A stretch of 64,000 nt of DNA from CAZIRF01 sp964541755 (GCA_964541755.1 CAZIRF010000009.1:17608-81607), one strand, 5' to 3'. Positions 8,297 to 19,297 are shown, counted from the stretch's first letter. Notes: generated by a model from the sequence alone, not told the origin. Program-made: numbers and translations.

Positions 8297-9689
8297 CGGT
8301 GAGCTCCTGTGTGGTCTCGAAACCGACCAGAGCGCGCAGGCTGCTCATGGCGGTCTGCCGCTCGCGGCGCAGGGCGAGCTCGTCGTTCTGGGCGGCGGAG
8401 AGGGTTTGATCGGCCTCGGACAGGGTCTGCCAGTTGTCCATCCCCATGCTCCAGCGCTCGAAACTCAGGGCCCGGTTTTCCTCGGCCCAGGCGAGGGCGT
8501 CGGCGGTGGAGGCGCGCCGGGCTTCGAGCGAGACGATATTCGCAAGGGCGGCCCAAATGCTCTTTTCAAGGCCCGCAAGGGCCTCGCCCAGGGCGAGGGC
8601 CGCATTGTCGCGGGAGAGCCTGGTGTTCTCATGGGCCTTGAGGCGCGAATTCACGGGGAATATGGGCAGGCTCGCGCTTACAGAAAGGCTCGCCCGTTCC
8701 GCCAAGCTCTTCGCATCATTGGCCAGCGAGAAGCTCAGGGAGGCCTGGAGCGGCAGCCAGGACAGGAGGTCTTCCTGTATGACGTAGCCGGCCTCTTCCA
8801 GCGCGAGTGTGGCGGCGATGATGTCCGGTGAGCGCCCTGTCGCGACGGAAAGGAGGCGCCTTGCCAGATCTTCGAGGGCGTCCTGTTCCCTGCCGATGGC
8901 CGCACCGAGGGTCGAATCGGCTTCCTCCTCGTGAATGAGGTTTTCCGGCTGCATACCGACCAAAGCCTCGAGGCTCTTGCGGGCGCTCTCGAGGGCAAAG
9001 CGGGCCTCGAGCTCGTCGCTCTGGGCAGACGCCGCCTTGGACCGGGCTTGCAGGAGGGTGCTTCGCGGGGCGAGCCCCATGGCCTCCTTTTTCTCTGCCA
9101 GTTCAAGGGATTTTTGCGCCGTTTCCCGCTTGAGCTCCGCGACGGCCAGCGAGTCCTGGGCATTGAGAACCGCGAACCATGCCTTTTCGAGGGCTGCGAG
9201 GACCTCAAGGCGGGTCGCCGCGAGCCGGGTCGCAGCTTCCTTTGTGGCCAGGCTCGCCCCCTTGAGGGCGAACCATCGCGAGCCGGAGGAGACGATGGTC
9301 TGGCTCGCCGTTAGCGAGAGGCGCGGTTCTGCGGCCCCGGCGAGGAGTTCCTCGGCCGAGGTATTGAGCGAAACCCCCGCGGAGAGCTGCGGGAAAAAGG
9401 AGGAGAGGGCGATACCTTCGCGGTTTGCGGCCATGGCGAGGCTGTTTGCGGCCTGTTCGAGGCCGGCGCTCCGGGCAAGGGCCCGCGTGCGGGCCTGTTC
9501 AAGGCTGATACTGCCGCCCCCGCTTTCTGCCCCCACATCCTGTGTGCCAGCGGGCGCTGTATCAGCGGGTGCTATTGTGGCAGAATCCGCATCTGGCGGC
9601 TCCGCGGCCCCGGCGGCAAGCGTCACGATGCACAGCAGTGCGGAGCCAACTATCAGCCTGTACCATATATTCTTTCTTCCGTTCATCAT
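8277..9689 (-). CDS. TolC-family outer-membrane efflux protein
   Basis: A 470-residue exported protein with a signal peptide ending near LAAGAA-E, then two long Ala/Leu/Glu-rich coiled-coil halves with the internal symmetry of outer-membrane efflux proteins (LEQARTRALARSAGL near the start, MDNWQTLSEADQTLSAAQN near the end). It would form the outer-membrane exit duct for the ABC pump encoded just upstream. It lies 1 bp after the permease stop in the same operon and is followed by the sensor kinase. The family call rests on overall pattern rather than a single diagnostic motif. Confidence 0.85.
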   Translation of the reverse strand: MMNGRKNIWYRLIVGSALLCIVTLAAGAAEPPDADSATIAPADTAPAGTQDVGAESGGGSISLEQARTRALARSAGLEQAANSLAMAANREGIALSSFFPQLSAGVSLNTSAEELLAGAAEPRLSLTASQTIVSSGSRWFALKGASLATKEAATRLAATRLEVLAALEKAWFAVLNAQDSLAVAELKRETAQKSLELAEKKEAMGLAPRSTLLQARSKAASAQSDELEARFALESARKSLEALVGMQPENLIHEEEADSTLGAAIGREQDALEDLARRLLSVATGRSPDIIAATLALEEAGYVIQEDLLSWLPLQASLSFSLANDAKSLAERASLSVSASLPIFPVNSRLKAHENTRLSRDNAALALGEALAGLEKSIWAALANIVSLEARRASTADALAWAEENRALSFERWSMGMDNWQTLSEADQTLSAAQNDELALRRERQTAMSSLRALVGFETTQELTDALAAQ

Positions 9690-10883
9690 TTACTCCGTTC
9701 GCAGTGCGTCGATGGGGTTCATGCTGGCGGCCTTGCGGGCGGGCCAGTAGCCGAAAAAGACCCCCACGAGGCCGGCAAAGCCGGCGGCGAGGGCGATGAA
9801 GCTGCCTGCGATGACGGCGCGGACATCCCAGAGGCTGTTGAGGGCCCAGACAGCGCCGAGGGCGAAGAGTATGCCCACGAGGCCGCCCAAGAGCGAGAGG
9901 ACGACGGCTTCGGTGAGGAATTGGGCGAGTATGTCGCTGCGGCGGGCCCCCACAGAGAGTCGTATTCCAATCTCGCGGGTGCGCTCGGTTACCGAGACGA
10001 GCATGATGTTCATGATGCCGATGCCGCCCACCAGGAGCGAGACCCCGGCGATGGCGGCTAGGAGGACCGTGAGGGTTTTCGCGGTCGAAGAGGCCACGCT
10101 GATAATCTCCTCCTGGTTGAAGAGCTGGAAGTCGAGGTCGTCGTCGGCCGAAAGGCGGTGGGTTTCGCGCAGGATGGCCTCCACTTCTGCCTGCGCCTCG
10201 TCCATGTAGTCCTCCGTGATGGCGCTCATTTCGATGGAGTCGATGGCGGTAGAGCGCGAGAGGCGGCCGCGGGCGGTTTCCAGGGGGACGAGAATGACGT
10301 TGTCCTGGTCGTCGCCCATGCCGGTTTTGCCCTTCGAGGCGAGGACCCCGATGATGGTTACCGGGGTGTTGCCCAAACGCAGTTTTTGGCCGACGGGGTC
10401 GATGTCCGCGAAGAGCTCATCCGCGATGGTGCTGCCGATGACAGCGAGTTTGCTGCGTGAGCGGTTGTCCGCTGCGTTGAACATCTCGCCGTCGGACAGG
10501 GACCAGTTTTTGATGGCGAGGTAGTCCTCCTCGCAGCCGTAGACGGTGGTCGACCAGTAGCCCGAGCCGCCGGATGCCATGACGCTTGCGCGCACGACAC
10601 CGGAGACCGCCCCCACATAGGCCGATTCGCTGCGGATGGCGCTTACGTCGTCGACCGAAAGCCGGTTTGCGCTAAAACGGCCGCGCGGGGGGCGCACCTG
10701 CAGGAGGTTGGTCCCCATGGAGGATATGTTGTCGCGAATGTCTGCCTGCGAGCCTTCGCCCACGGCGACCATGATGATGACGGAGGACACGCCGATAATG
10801 ACGCCCAGGGTGGTGAGGAGGCTTCGCATGCGGTTGCGCAGGATGCTGCGCAGCGAGAGTTTTACGAGGGTTGCGGCGTTCAT
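9690..10883 (-). CDS. MacB-like ABC transporter permease (FtsX/MacB_PCD)
   Basis: A 397-residue permease with one N-terminal TM helix (SLLTTLGVIIGVSSVIIMV), a large periplasmic MacB core domain of about 200 residues, then three C-terminal TM helices. The conserved TRE.GIR.S.GA coupling-helix sequence is present (TREIGIRLSVGARR). The ATG at 10881-10883 overlaps the ATPase stop (ATGA), which fixes the start. In E. coli MacB the ATPase and permease are fused; here they are separate. It should transmit ATP-driven motion to the periplasmic adaptor rather than carry substrate through the inner membrane. Confidence 0.92.
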   Translation of the reverse strand: MNAATLVKLSLRSILRNRMRSLLTTLGVIIGVSSVIIMVAVGEGSQADIRDNISSMGTNLLQVRPPRGRFSANRLSVDDVSAIRSESAYVGAVSGVVRASVMASGGSGYWSTTVYGCEEDYLAIKNWSLSDGEMFNAADNRSRSKLAVIGSTIADELFADIDPVGQKLRLGNTPVTIIGVLASKGKTGMGDDQDNVILVPLETARGRLSRSTAIDSIEMSAITEDYMDEAQAEVEAILRETHRLSADDDLDFQLFNQEEIISVASSTAKTLTVLLAAIAGVSLLVGGIGIMNIMLVSVTERTREIGIRLSVGARRSDILAQFLTEAVVLSLLGGLVGILFALGAVWALNSLWDVRAVIAGSFIALAAGFAGLVGVFFGYWPARKAASMNPIDALRTE

Positions 10884-11707
10884 GGGCGGGCCTCCGGGGC
10901 GATTGAAGCCGCACTGGTATTGTCGGCGTCTGTGGTACTGCCGGCGGCTGTGGAACTGCCGGCGAGGAAGCGGGCGTGTTCGGCCTTCCATCGTTCGAGG
11001 GCTGCCGCCGCGTCGTCGCGTTTTTCGACCGGGGCGTCCGAGAGGATGAGGCCGTCGCGCACACTTACCACGCGCTTTGCGAAGCGGGCGACCTCCGGCT
11101 CGTGGGTTACCATGACGATGGTGATGCCCTGCTCGTTGAGCGCCTGGAAGAGGGCCATGATCTCGAGGGTCATCCCCGAATCGAGGTTGCCGGTGGGTTC
11201 GTCCGCGAGGAGCAGGGGCGGATCGTTCACGAGGGCCCGGGCGATGGCGACCCGCTGCTGCTGACCGCCGGAAAGCTGGTTGGGTATGTGGTGAATACGT
11301 TCGGCGAGGCCCACCCGCTCAAGGGCCCGCACTGATCGCTCCCGAATGTCCGGTACCCGCTCGCTGCGCCGGTAGAGGAGGGGGAGTTCCACGTTTTCGA
11401 GGGCCGTGGTGCGGGAGAGGAGATTGAAACCCTGAAAGACAAAACCGATTTTCCGGTTGCGGATTTCGGCGAGGGCGTTGGGGCTCGCGGCGGCGCTGTC
11501 GATGCCGTCGAGGCGATAGCTGCCCGCCGTGGGGCTGTCCAGGCAACCCAAAATGTTCATGAGTGTCGACTTCCCCGAACCCGAGGCCCCCATGATGGCG
11601 ACAAATTCGCCCTTTTCGACGGAGAGGTCCACCCCGTTGAGGGCCTTAACGATTACTTCGCCCAAGTCGTAGTGGCGCATGATGCCGTGCATATCGATTA
11701 CGGGCAT
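10880..11707 (-). CDS. MacB/LolD-type ABC transporter ATPase
   Basis: A 275-residue ATPase with Walker A GASGSGKST, signature LSGGQQQR and Walker B LLLADEPTGNLDS, the typical LolD/MacB subfamily form. It carries an unusual C-terminal tail of about 35 residues rich in Ser/Thr/Ala (STAAGSTTDADNTSAAS), encoded by short imperfect repeats. It begins 3 bp after the adaptor stop and overlaps the permease by 4 bp. It would power the tripartite efflux or lipoprotein-handling system. Confidence 0.94.
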   Translation of the reverse strand: MPVIDMHGIMRHYDLGEVIVKALNGVDLSVEKGEFVAIMGASGSGKSTLMNILGCLDSPTAGSYRLDGIDSAAASPNALAEIRNRKIGFVFQGFNLLSRTTALENVELPLLYRRSERVPDIRERSVRALERVGLAERIHHIPNQLSGGQQQRVAIARALVNDPPLLLADEPTGNLDSGMTLEIMALFQALNEQGITIVMVTHEPEVARFAKRVVSVRDGLILSDAPVEKRDDAAAALERWKAEHARFLAGSSTAAGSTTDADNTSAASIAPEARP

Positions 11708-11710
11708 GTC

Positions 11711-13135
11711 CTACTCCTTGCTGATATTGGCGCGGGTGATGACCTTTTTGCCAAGGAGTGCTTCGGCGTCGACGATTTCCGTGTTGACCGCGTCGCTCGC
11801 ACCGGTTTTTACCATGTGGAGGGCGAGGGTTCCGTCGTCCTCAAGGGTCCAGATGGCCCGGCGTCCGGCTGCAGCGCTTCCTGCGGTGCCAGCCGCTGTC
11901 GCGCTCCGGCTCCCGGAGCCCGATCCGCTGCCCTGCTGCCGGGTGCCCCCGGGGGGCTGCATCATCCTGGGCATGGGCACCCCGCCGCCCAAGAGACTCG
12001 AGCTTGAAGGGGCTGCCGTGCCGTTGGCCTCTTTGGCCTGTGCCGCGGCAAGCTGTGCTGCATCGTACTCGGCGATGGCCGTTTTGCGGGCCGCGGCGTC
12101 GAGCGCCTGTTCATCGAGTCGCGCGATAAAGAGCTCCCGGCGCGCGGCCGCGGCGAGTTCTTCTGGCGGTGAAAAGCGCAGGGCGGCGCTCGGGATTATG
12201 ACGACGTCTTCCTTGCTTGTTACAATGAAGTCGGCGGTGGCCGTCATGCCCGGCAGGAGGCTCTCGTCCTTGTTGCTGGTCGAGACGATGACCGTATAGC
12301 TCACGACATTGTTGCTCGTCGTGGGCAGCTTGCGAATCTGCGCGACCTTCCCCTCGTACTGCCGCTCGCCCCAGGCCTCGACCGTGAAGCGTACGGCCAT
12401 ACCCTCGCGGATGCCGCTTATATCCAGCTCGTCCACCAGGACTTCGATCTCCATCGCCTCGAGGCTCTCTGCCAGGGTAAAGAGTTCGGTATTCGTGTTG
12501 CCGCTCCCCACAACCGTCTGTCCCGCTTGGACCGCGCGGTCGAGGACGATGCCGTCAACGGGCGAAAGGACCGTCGCGTATTCTTCTATATTGAGCCGCG
12601 CGGTCTCCTCGGCGGCCTCTGCCTGTATCAGGCTGGCCCTGCTCGAGAGCCAGGCGAGTTTGTAGCTGGCGAGCTCGGATTCGGATATGAGTTTTTGCTC
12701 GAAGAGTTTCTTGTTCTGGGTGTACTCAAGTTCGTTGAACTCGTGTTGGGCCCGCGCCTTTTCGAGGGCCGCGTTCGCCTCTTTGAGGGCGATGGCGAGC
12801 TTGTCGGTGTTGACGCGAGCAAGGAGCTGGCCCTTCTTGACGCTGTCGTTGAAGTCGACGGCCACCGTGTCGAGGGTCCCGGTAACCTGTGCGAGGACCG
12901 AAACGGTCCCGACGGCCTTCAAGGTGCCGGTGCTGGAGACCGTCTGTTCGATGGTCCCGCGCGCGATGGGGCTCGTCTTCCACTCGCTGCCTGTTGTCCC
13001 GGAACCGGCGGGGCTGCAGGCACTGGCGGCGAGAATGGCTGCAAGTATGGTAACGGGGAAAAAAACGGAGATACGGGGTGCTCTTGATGTCCCCTGCGTC
13101 GGAAAGCGGCGCCCTTTTCGTGCTGAATCGTTCAT
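11711..13135 (-). CDS. MacA-like periplasmic adaptor lipoprotein
   Basis: A 474-residue membrane-fusion protein with a basic N-terminus, a hydrophobic segment and a lipobox-like LAASAC, followed by the RND/MacA adaptor order: lipoyl half (TVSVLAQVTGTLDTV), coiled-coil hairpin (ALEKARAQHEFNELEYTQNKKLFE), second lipoyl half (VLSPVDGIVLDRAVQAGQTV), beta-barrel and membrane-proximal domains. A Gly/Ser-rich low-complexity insertion (GSGSGSGSRSATAAG) lies near the C-terminus. It is the first gene of the six-gene operon. SD GGAGGA precedes the ATG, and a canonical sigma-54 promoter lies about 40 bp upstream. Confidence 0.9.
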   Translation of the reverse strand: MNDSARKGRRFPTQGTSRAPRISVFFPVTILAAILAASACSPAGSGTTGSEWKTSPIARGTIEQTVSSTGTLKAVGTVSVLAQVTGTLDTVAVDFNDSVKKGQLLARVNTDKLAIALKEANAALEKARAQHEFNELEYTQNKKLFEQKLISESELASYKLAWLSSRASLIQAEAAEETARLNIEEYATVLSPVDGIVLDRAVQAGQTVVGSGNTNTELFTLAESLEAMEIEVLVDELDISGIREGMAVRFTVEAWGERQYEGKVAQIRKLPTTSNNVVSYTVIVSTSNKDESLLPGMTATADFIVTSKEDVVIIPSAALRFSPPEELAAAARRELFIARLDEQALDAAARKTAIAEYDAAQLAAAQAKEANGTAAPSSSSLLGGGVPMPRMMQPPGGTRQQGSGSGSGSRSATAAGTAGSAAAGRRAIWTLEDDGTLALHMVKTGASDAVNTEIVDAEALLGKKVITRANISKE

Positions 13136-13173
13136 GAATCCTCCATGCGGCGCCCGGGCCGTAGCAAACCTTG

Positions 13174-13189
13174 TGCAATAAGCGTGCCA
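13174..13189 (-). promoter_or_regulatory. sigma-54 promoter of the efflux/two-component operon
   Basis: Read on the minus strand the site is TGGCAC-GCTTA-TTGCA, a full match to the -24/-12 consensus with correct GG-N10-GC spacing. The predicted start is near 13163, about 28 nt before the macA-like ATG, leaving room for its GGAGGA ribosome-binding site. The operon it drives ends with an NtrC-type activator. Confidence 0.85.
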
Positions 13190-13239
13190 AGTTCTGGAGG
13201 CGGTCTGCCGCTATCAGTCTAGATCAATTCGGCAAAAAT

Positions 13240-13268
13240 TGCACACCGCTGTCCGGCGAACTGCACAC
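13240..13268. promoter_or_regulatory. candidate activator-binding region (paired TGCACAC repeats)
   Basis: Two direct copies of TGCACAC (13240-13246 and 13262-13268) lie 22 bp apart, two helical turns, between the divergent sigma-54 promoters. Spaced repeats in this position are expected for an enhancer-binding protein, but the match to any known NtrC-family site is not established. Confidence 0.35.
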
Positions 13269-13279
13269 TTGTCGGGATT

Positions 13280-13295
13280 TGGCGCACATTTTGCA
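13280..13295 (+). promoter_or_regulatory. sigma-54 promoter of the GH44 gene
   Basis: TGGCGC-ACATT-TTGCA has one mismatch to the -24/-12 consensus and exact GG-N10-GC spacing. The predicted start is near 13306, about 37 nt before the GH44 ATG at 13343, which has an AAGGAA ribosome-binding site. It points away from the minus-strand sigma-54 promoter 90 bp to the left. Confidence 0.72.
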
Positions 13296-13342
13296 CTGTT
13301 CGTTTTCATGGCAGCCCCTATACTGGTGCAAAGGGGAAGGAA

Positions 13343-15073
13343 ATGAAGATACATATTCTGATAGTTGGCGCCGCGCTCTGTGTCGCTTTTGTCCTTATCG
13401 CCTGTACGGGGGCGGCAACACCGCATTCTGCCCCGAATGTGCCCGGCGGGAAGCCCCATGTGCTCTCTGTAACGGTGGATCTTTCGGCGCCCGCGCGGGC
13501 CATCAGCCCGTATATTTACGGGACCAACAGCGACTTGAGCGACCAAAACCGGGTAACGGCACGGCGCCTTGGCGGGAATCGGACGACGGCCCTCAACTGG
13601 GAGACCGGCGCCTCGAACGCCGGGGAAGACTGGAAGCACTCGAGCGACAGCTGGCTTGAGTCCTCTGTCGGTGTGCCGGCGGGGGAAGCCGGTTCGCGGG
13701 GTGCGGTCTACACGACCTTCCACGAGAAATCCCGCGCACTCGGGGCCCTTTCCCTCGTGGCAATCCCCATCGCCGGCTGGGTTGCGGCGGATACTGCCGG
13801 TTCGGTCTCTTCGAAGGAGGCCGCCCCGTCCAATCGCTGGCGCCCCATACTCCCCTCGCGCGGGACGCTCGACAATCCTTCCAGCTATTATCGCGGCGCA
13901 CTGCTGGACTCAGGCTATACGCTGGATGAAGCGCGCACAAAGGCCGTGTATCAGGATGAGCTCGTCTCCTTCCTCGTGGAGCGCTTCGGCTCTGCGGCTT
14001 CGGGGCGGGGGGTGTCCGCGTATTCCTTCGACAACGAGCCTGGGCTCTGGCGCCATACCCACCCCCATGTTCACCCCAAGGCCGCAAGCGGCGAGGAGCT
14101 CGTGGCCCGCAGCCTGGAGACGGCCCGGGCGGTAAAGGATGTGGACCCCGATGCCCTCCTCTTCGGGCCTGAATCCTTCGGGTTTTCCGCCTACAACGAC
14201 AACGCCGGTGACCCGGAGTGGCCCTTTTACCTCGATGACGCCCGCGACGAAGGCAAACCCCTGCGCTGGTTCCTCGACTGGTATCTCGATCAATTCGCCA
14301 TGGCAGAGGAAGCCGAAGGCCGGCGCCTACTCGATGTCCTGTCGGTCCACTGGTACCCCGAGGCTCGCGGCGGGGGAGTGCGCATCACCACGGCCGATTC
14401 GACCAATGCGGCCACAAATCGGGCGCGGATACAGGCCCCGCGCGCCTTTTGGGACCCCATGTATCATGAGGACTCCTGGATAGGGCAGTCCTTTTCCTGG
14501 GCCCTGCCCATACTGCCCCTCTTGAATGAGTCCATCGACAACTGGTACCCGGGCACCAAACTCGCCATCACCGAGTACAACTTTGGCGGCGACACCCATA
14601 TCTCCGGGGGGCTCGCCCAGGCCGATGCCTTTGGCGTCTTTGCCCAAAACGGGGTATTCCTGGCCACCTGGTGGCCCATTGGCGGCCGGGGGACCTATGT
14701 CTCCGCCGCCTGGCGCCTTTACCGCAACCTCGACGGGAAGGGGCTCTCCTTTGGCGACCAGCTCATACCCGTTGAGGGTTTCGATCCCGAGCGTGTGTCG
14801 ATCTGGGTCTCGCGAACGGGCCCCGCTGCGGCGCCGGAGAGTTTCCATTTCATCGTTCTCAACAAGAGTGCGAAGGACGCCCTTGCTTCTAGCTTGAGCC
14901 TCGAGGCTATCGTTGGTGGCGGCTGGTCTGTCGCGGCGGCTCGCGGTTTCGACGAGAGCTCTGCCAAGATAGAAGACTGCAGCGAGGGCGTTTCCCTTGA
15001 TGGAAGCCTGCTCTCGATAGAGCAGCCGCCCCTGTCTGCCTGGCACGTCGTCCTTGAGCCCGGCAAGCTGTAA
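13343..15073 (+). CDS. glycoside hydrolase family 44 lipoprotein (endoglucanase/xyloglucanase-like)
   Basis: A 576-residue protein with signal peptide and lipobox (LIAC), then a GH44 catalytic domain: opening ISPYIYGTN, RRLGGNRTTALNWE, the acid/base Glu in DNEPGLW (about residue 231), VHWYPEARG and the nucleophile Glu in TEYNFGG (about 410). GH44 enzymes cleave beta-1,4-glucans, notably xyloglucan and carboxymethylcellulose. The C-terminal beta-rich portion is the usual GH44 accessory domain; no carbohydrate-binding module or dockerin is seen. Lipid anchoring implies a cell-surface or periplasmic enzyme. Its sigma-54 promoter ties polysaccharide use to the adjacent NtrC-type regulator or another activator. 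Confidence 0.9.
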   Translation: MKIHILIVGAALCVAFVLIACTGAATPHSAPNVPGGKPHVLSVTVDLSAPARAISPYIYGTNSDLSDQNRVTARRLGGNRTTALNWETGASNAGEDWKHSSDSWLESSVGVPAGEAGSRGAVYTTFHEKSRALGALSLVAIPIAGWVAADTAGSVSSKEAAPSNRWRPILPSRGTLDNPSSYYRGALLDSGYTLDEARTKAVYQDELVSFLVERFGSAASGRGVSAYSFDNEPGLWRHTHPHVHPKAASGEELVARSLETARAVKDVDPDALLFGPESFGFSAYNDNAGDPEWPFYLDDARDEGKPLRWFLDWYLDQFAMAEEAEGRRLLDVLSVHWYPEARGGGVRITTADSTNAATNRARIQAPRAFWDPMYHEDSWIGQSFSWALPILPLLNESIDNWYPGTKLAITEYNFGGDTHISGGLAQADAFGVFAQNGVFLATWWPIGGRGTYVSAAWRLYRNLDGKGLSFGDQLIPVEGFDPERVSIWVSRTGPAAAPESFHFIVLNKSAKDALASSLSLEAIVGGGWSVAAARGFDESSAKIEDCSEGVSLDGSLLSIEQPPLSAWHVVLEPGKL

Positions 15074-15178
15074 ACAGAAGCTTGCAGCTGGCGGCTAGTG
15101 GGTCGTGTCGAGCCCGGCCAGCAGTAACCGGAAGCTTGCAGCTGGCGGGCAGCGGTCTGTGTAGAAGCCTGCCAGCCC
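15071..15178 (+). repeat. two tandem copies of the GGAAGCTTGCAGC intergenic repeat
   Basis: Copies start at 15071 (TAAACAGAAGCTTGCAGCTG) and 15124 (TAACCGGAAGCTTGCAGCTG), 53 bp apart. A decayed third trace (GTAGAAGCCTGCCAGC) lies near 15160. The same core recurs near 32430, 46790, 46990 and 62840. Confidence 0.7.
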
Positions 15179-15259
15179 CAACCCCGCCAAAGCCCGGCCC
15201 GCCGCTCGCCCCCTTGCTCCTCCACGGTCCCGGGAGTATCTTGGTACCTGGAGGACAGC

Positions 15260-16369
15260 ATGGGGAATCTCTTTGACTGGCTCGCCTGGCGTGGCGACAT
15301 TACTCTTTCGCAACTTCCTTTCGGGGAGGTCGACAACCTCGCCCTGTCGGTCCTCGCCTACCTCCCCCTCGACGGCATTGTGCCCGGCCTCGACGAGAAG
15401 CGAGGGATTTGCCTGCGTGATGCCGCCGAAGCCTTCTTCAAAAACGCCAATTTGCAAGACAGCGTTCGCGACGAACAGGACAAGGACTTTTTGCGCGCCC
15501 TCGCCGCGAGTGAACGCTTTGGTCCCCTTGAACTCTTCGCAGCCTCCAGCCTCCTCGACAACGAAACCGAAACCCAGTTCGCGGCCCTTACCGTGGATAC
15601 CGGCGACCGCCACCTCTTCGTCGCCTTTCGCGGCACCGACATGAGCCTTACCGGCTGGAAGGAAGACTTCAACATGTCCTTCATGGACACGGTTCCCGCT
15701 CAGCTGGAAGCCGTCAAATACCTCGATCGGGTCGCCAGATTGCGGCGGGGGCGATTGCGCGTCGGCGGGCACTCCAAGGGCGGGAACCTTGCCGCCTTCG
15801 CCGCCGCTTTTACCACCCCGCGCGTCCAGCGACGCATTGTCGCCGTCTGGAACAACGACGGCCCGGGGTTCAATGCGAACATCGTTGCAGAGCGGGGCTA
15901 TGCCATCATCAAAGACCGCTTGTACTCATTTATCCCCCAGTCGTCGGTGGTCGGCATGCTCCTCGAACATGAGGAGGCGGTCACTGTCATTCGCAGCAGC
16001 CGCACCGGCATACTCCAGCACGACCCCTATTCCTGGATTGTCGAGGGGGGGCATTTTGCCCGCGCGGAGGAACTGGACTCTTCGAGCCTCTTTATCGACC
16101 GCACACTCAAGGACTGGCTCGCCTCCATGCCGGCGGAAAAACGCGGCGCGGTAATCGAAGCCCTCTACGAGATCATCCTCTCGACAGAATCCCGTACCGT
16201 CTTAGAGCTCGCCAGCAATTGGGTTCGCAATGCCGGCACCATTATCCATCGCTTCAACACCATCGATAGCGAGACCCGCACCATGATACTCGAAGCGGCC
16301 GGCCTTCTCTTCAAAGCCGCCCGCAAAAACATGCCCCTGGCCTTCAAGGATCGCAATTCACCGGAATAA
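15260..16369 (+). CDS. DUF2974 (Mbeg1-like) alpha/beta hydrolase
   Basis: A 369-residue protein beginning MGNLFDWLAWRGDITL, with FVAFRGTD, GWKEDFNMSF and the nucleophile elbow GGHSKGGN (Ser about 174), the hallmark order of the Mbeg1-like DUF2974 family of lipase-fold proteins. No signal peptide is seen. The activity is unproven in this family; a lipase or esterase role is inferred from the fold. The start is supported by GGAGGACAGC just upstream. A hairpin 10 bp after the stop belongs to the convergent gene but may also stop this transcript. It stands alone as a single-gene unit. Confidence 0.82.
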   Translation: MGNLFDWLAWRGDITLSQLPFGEVDNLALSVLAYLPLDGIVPGLDEKRGICLRDAAEAFFKNANLQDSVRDEQDKDFLRALAASERFGPLELFAASSLLDNETETQFAALTVDTGDRHLFVAFRGTDMSLTGWKEDFNMSFMDTVPAQLEAVKYLDRVARLRRGRLRVGGHSKGGNLAAFAAAFTTPRVQRRIVAVWNNDGPGFNANIVAERGYAIIKDRLYSFIPQSSVVGMLLEHEEAVTVIRSSRTGILQHDPYSWIVEGGHFARAEELDSSSLFIDRTLKDWLASMPAEKRGAVIEALYEIILSTESRTVLELASNWVRNAGTIIHRFNTIDSETRTMILEAAGLLFKAARKNMPLAFKDRNSPE

Positions 16370-16377
16370 AAAAAAGG

Positions 16378-16401
16378 CCCCGCAGCGTACTGCGGGGCCC
16401 G
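16378..16401 (-). terminator. Rho-independent terminator after the fusA-ATPase unit
   Basis: A perfect 10-bp stem (GGCCCCGCAG / CTGCGGGGCC) with loop CGTA. On the minus strand it is followed by a run of eight or more T. It lies about 45 bp downstream of the ATPase stop at 16444. Confidence 0.88.
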
Positions 16402-16443
16402 GCTCATCAGGAAAAAATCTTCTTCTTGATACCCTGTAATCGC

Positions 16444-17151
16444 CTATTTTTCGGCGACGAGGAAGGTCTTTGCGTCCAGCTTGAGGTCTCCGAAGGATGA
16501 AGGATGGAAGTCCTTGCGGTCCTTGGCGACGTTGAACTGGATGTAATCGGCCTTGGGGTCGAGGACGACGATTACGTCGATCTCGTCCTGGATGGCCTTG
16601 AGTACGGCCGGAAGGCTCTTCTTGTCGTAGACGGCTTCCGGGGCGCTGACGGTGCAAGAGAACCAGACTTCGATTCCCGCCTTTTCGGCAAAGGCCTTGA
16701 TTTCCTGCATGGTTGCGCTGTCTGTCTTGGCAAAGTCGTAGCCGTCGACGATGAGGGCCTGTGCCCCGAAACCGCCATCGACAATAAGGGCATTCAAGCT
16801 CTTGATGATCTGCCCGGCAGAAAGTGAATCCTGGTTGAAGTTCATGATGACACGGTTCTTGACCGCATCGGACTTGACCTCATCAGCTTTCTCCAGGTTT
16901 TTTTTGCGGGAAATCTCTTCAAAGATGTCCTCGTACCAAGAGATGACGTGGTTTGCTTCCTGGGTGAAGGACACGTGAATGACCTTCTGGCCCTGCATGA
17001 GCTTGTCGAGGGCGATCTGAACGAGGACCGCTGTCTTACCGATGCCCTTTTTGGAGGACACAACGCCGATTTCGCCGGCCTTGAGGCCGCCGCGCATCGA
17101 CTTTTCGAGTATGCGTATGGGACTGCGCTGAACGAGTTCCTGTTTGACCAT
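16444..17151 (-). CDS. RecA/DnaB-like ATPase of unknown role, downstream of fusA
   Basis: A 235-residue protein with a Walker A-like SSKKGIGKTAVLVQIA, a Walker B-type ALIVDGYDF and IDVIVVLDP, which suggests the RecA/KaiC-like P-loop fold. The ATG at 17149-17151 is chosen over an upstream one because AGGAGG sits 7-10 bp before it. It starts 10 bp after the fusA stop, so it is probably co-expressed with EF-G. The P-loop lacks the classical GxxGxGKT first Gly, so nucleotide binding is likely but not certain. I do not recognise a named family. A regulatory role linked to translation or membrane sensing is speculation. Confidence 0.72.
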   Translation of the reverse strand: MVKQELVQRSPIRILEKSMRGGLKAGEIGVVSSKKGIGKTAVLVQIALDKLMQGQKVIHVSFTQEANHVISWYEDIFEEISRKKNLEKADEVKSDAVKNRVIMNFNQDSLSAGQIIKSLNALIVDGGFGAQALIVDGYDFAKTDSATMQEIKAFAEKAGIEVWFSCTVSAPEAVYDKKSLPAVLKAIQDEIDVIVVLDPKADYIQFNVAKDRKDFHPSSFGDLKLDAKTFLVAEK

Positions 17152-17161
17152 GGGTGCCTCC

Positions 17162-19297
<2,136 letters not shown>

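Noticed and set aside
13319..13324. Sigma-70 TATACT element before the GH44 gene
   Set aside because: It has no -35 partner at 16-19 bp and lies 18 bp before the ATG, outside the leaderless spacing; the sigma-54 site upstream is a better promoter.
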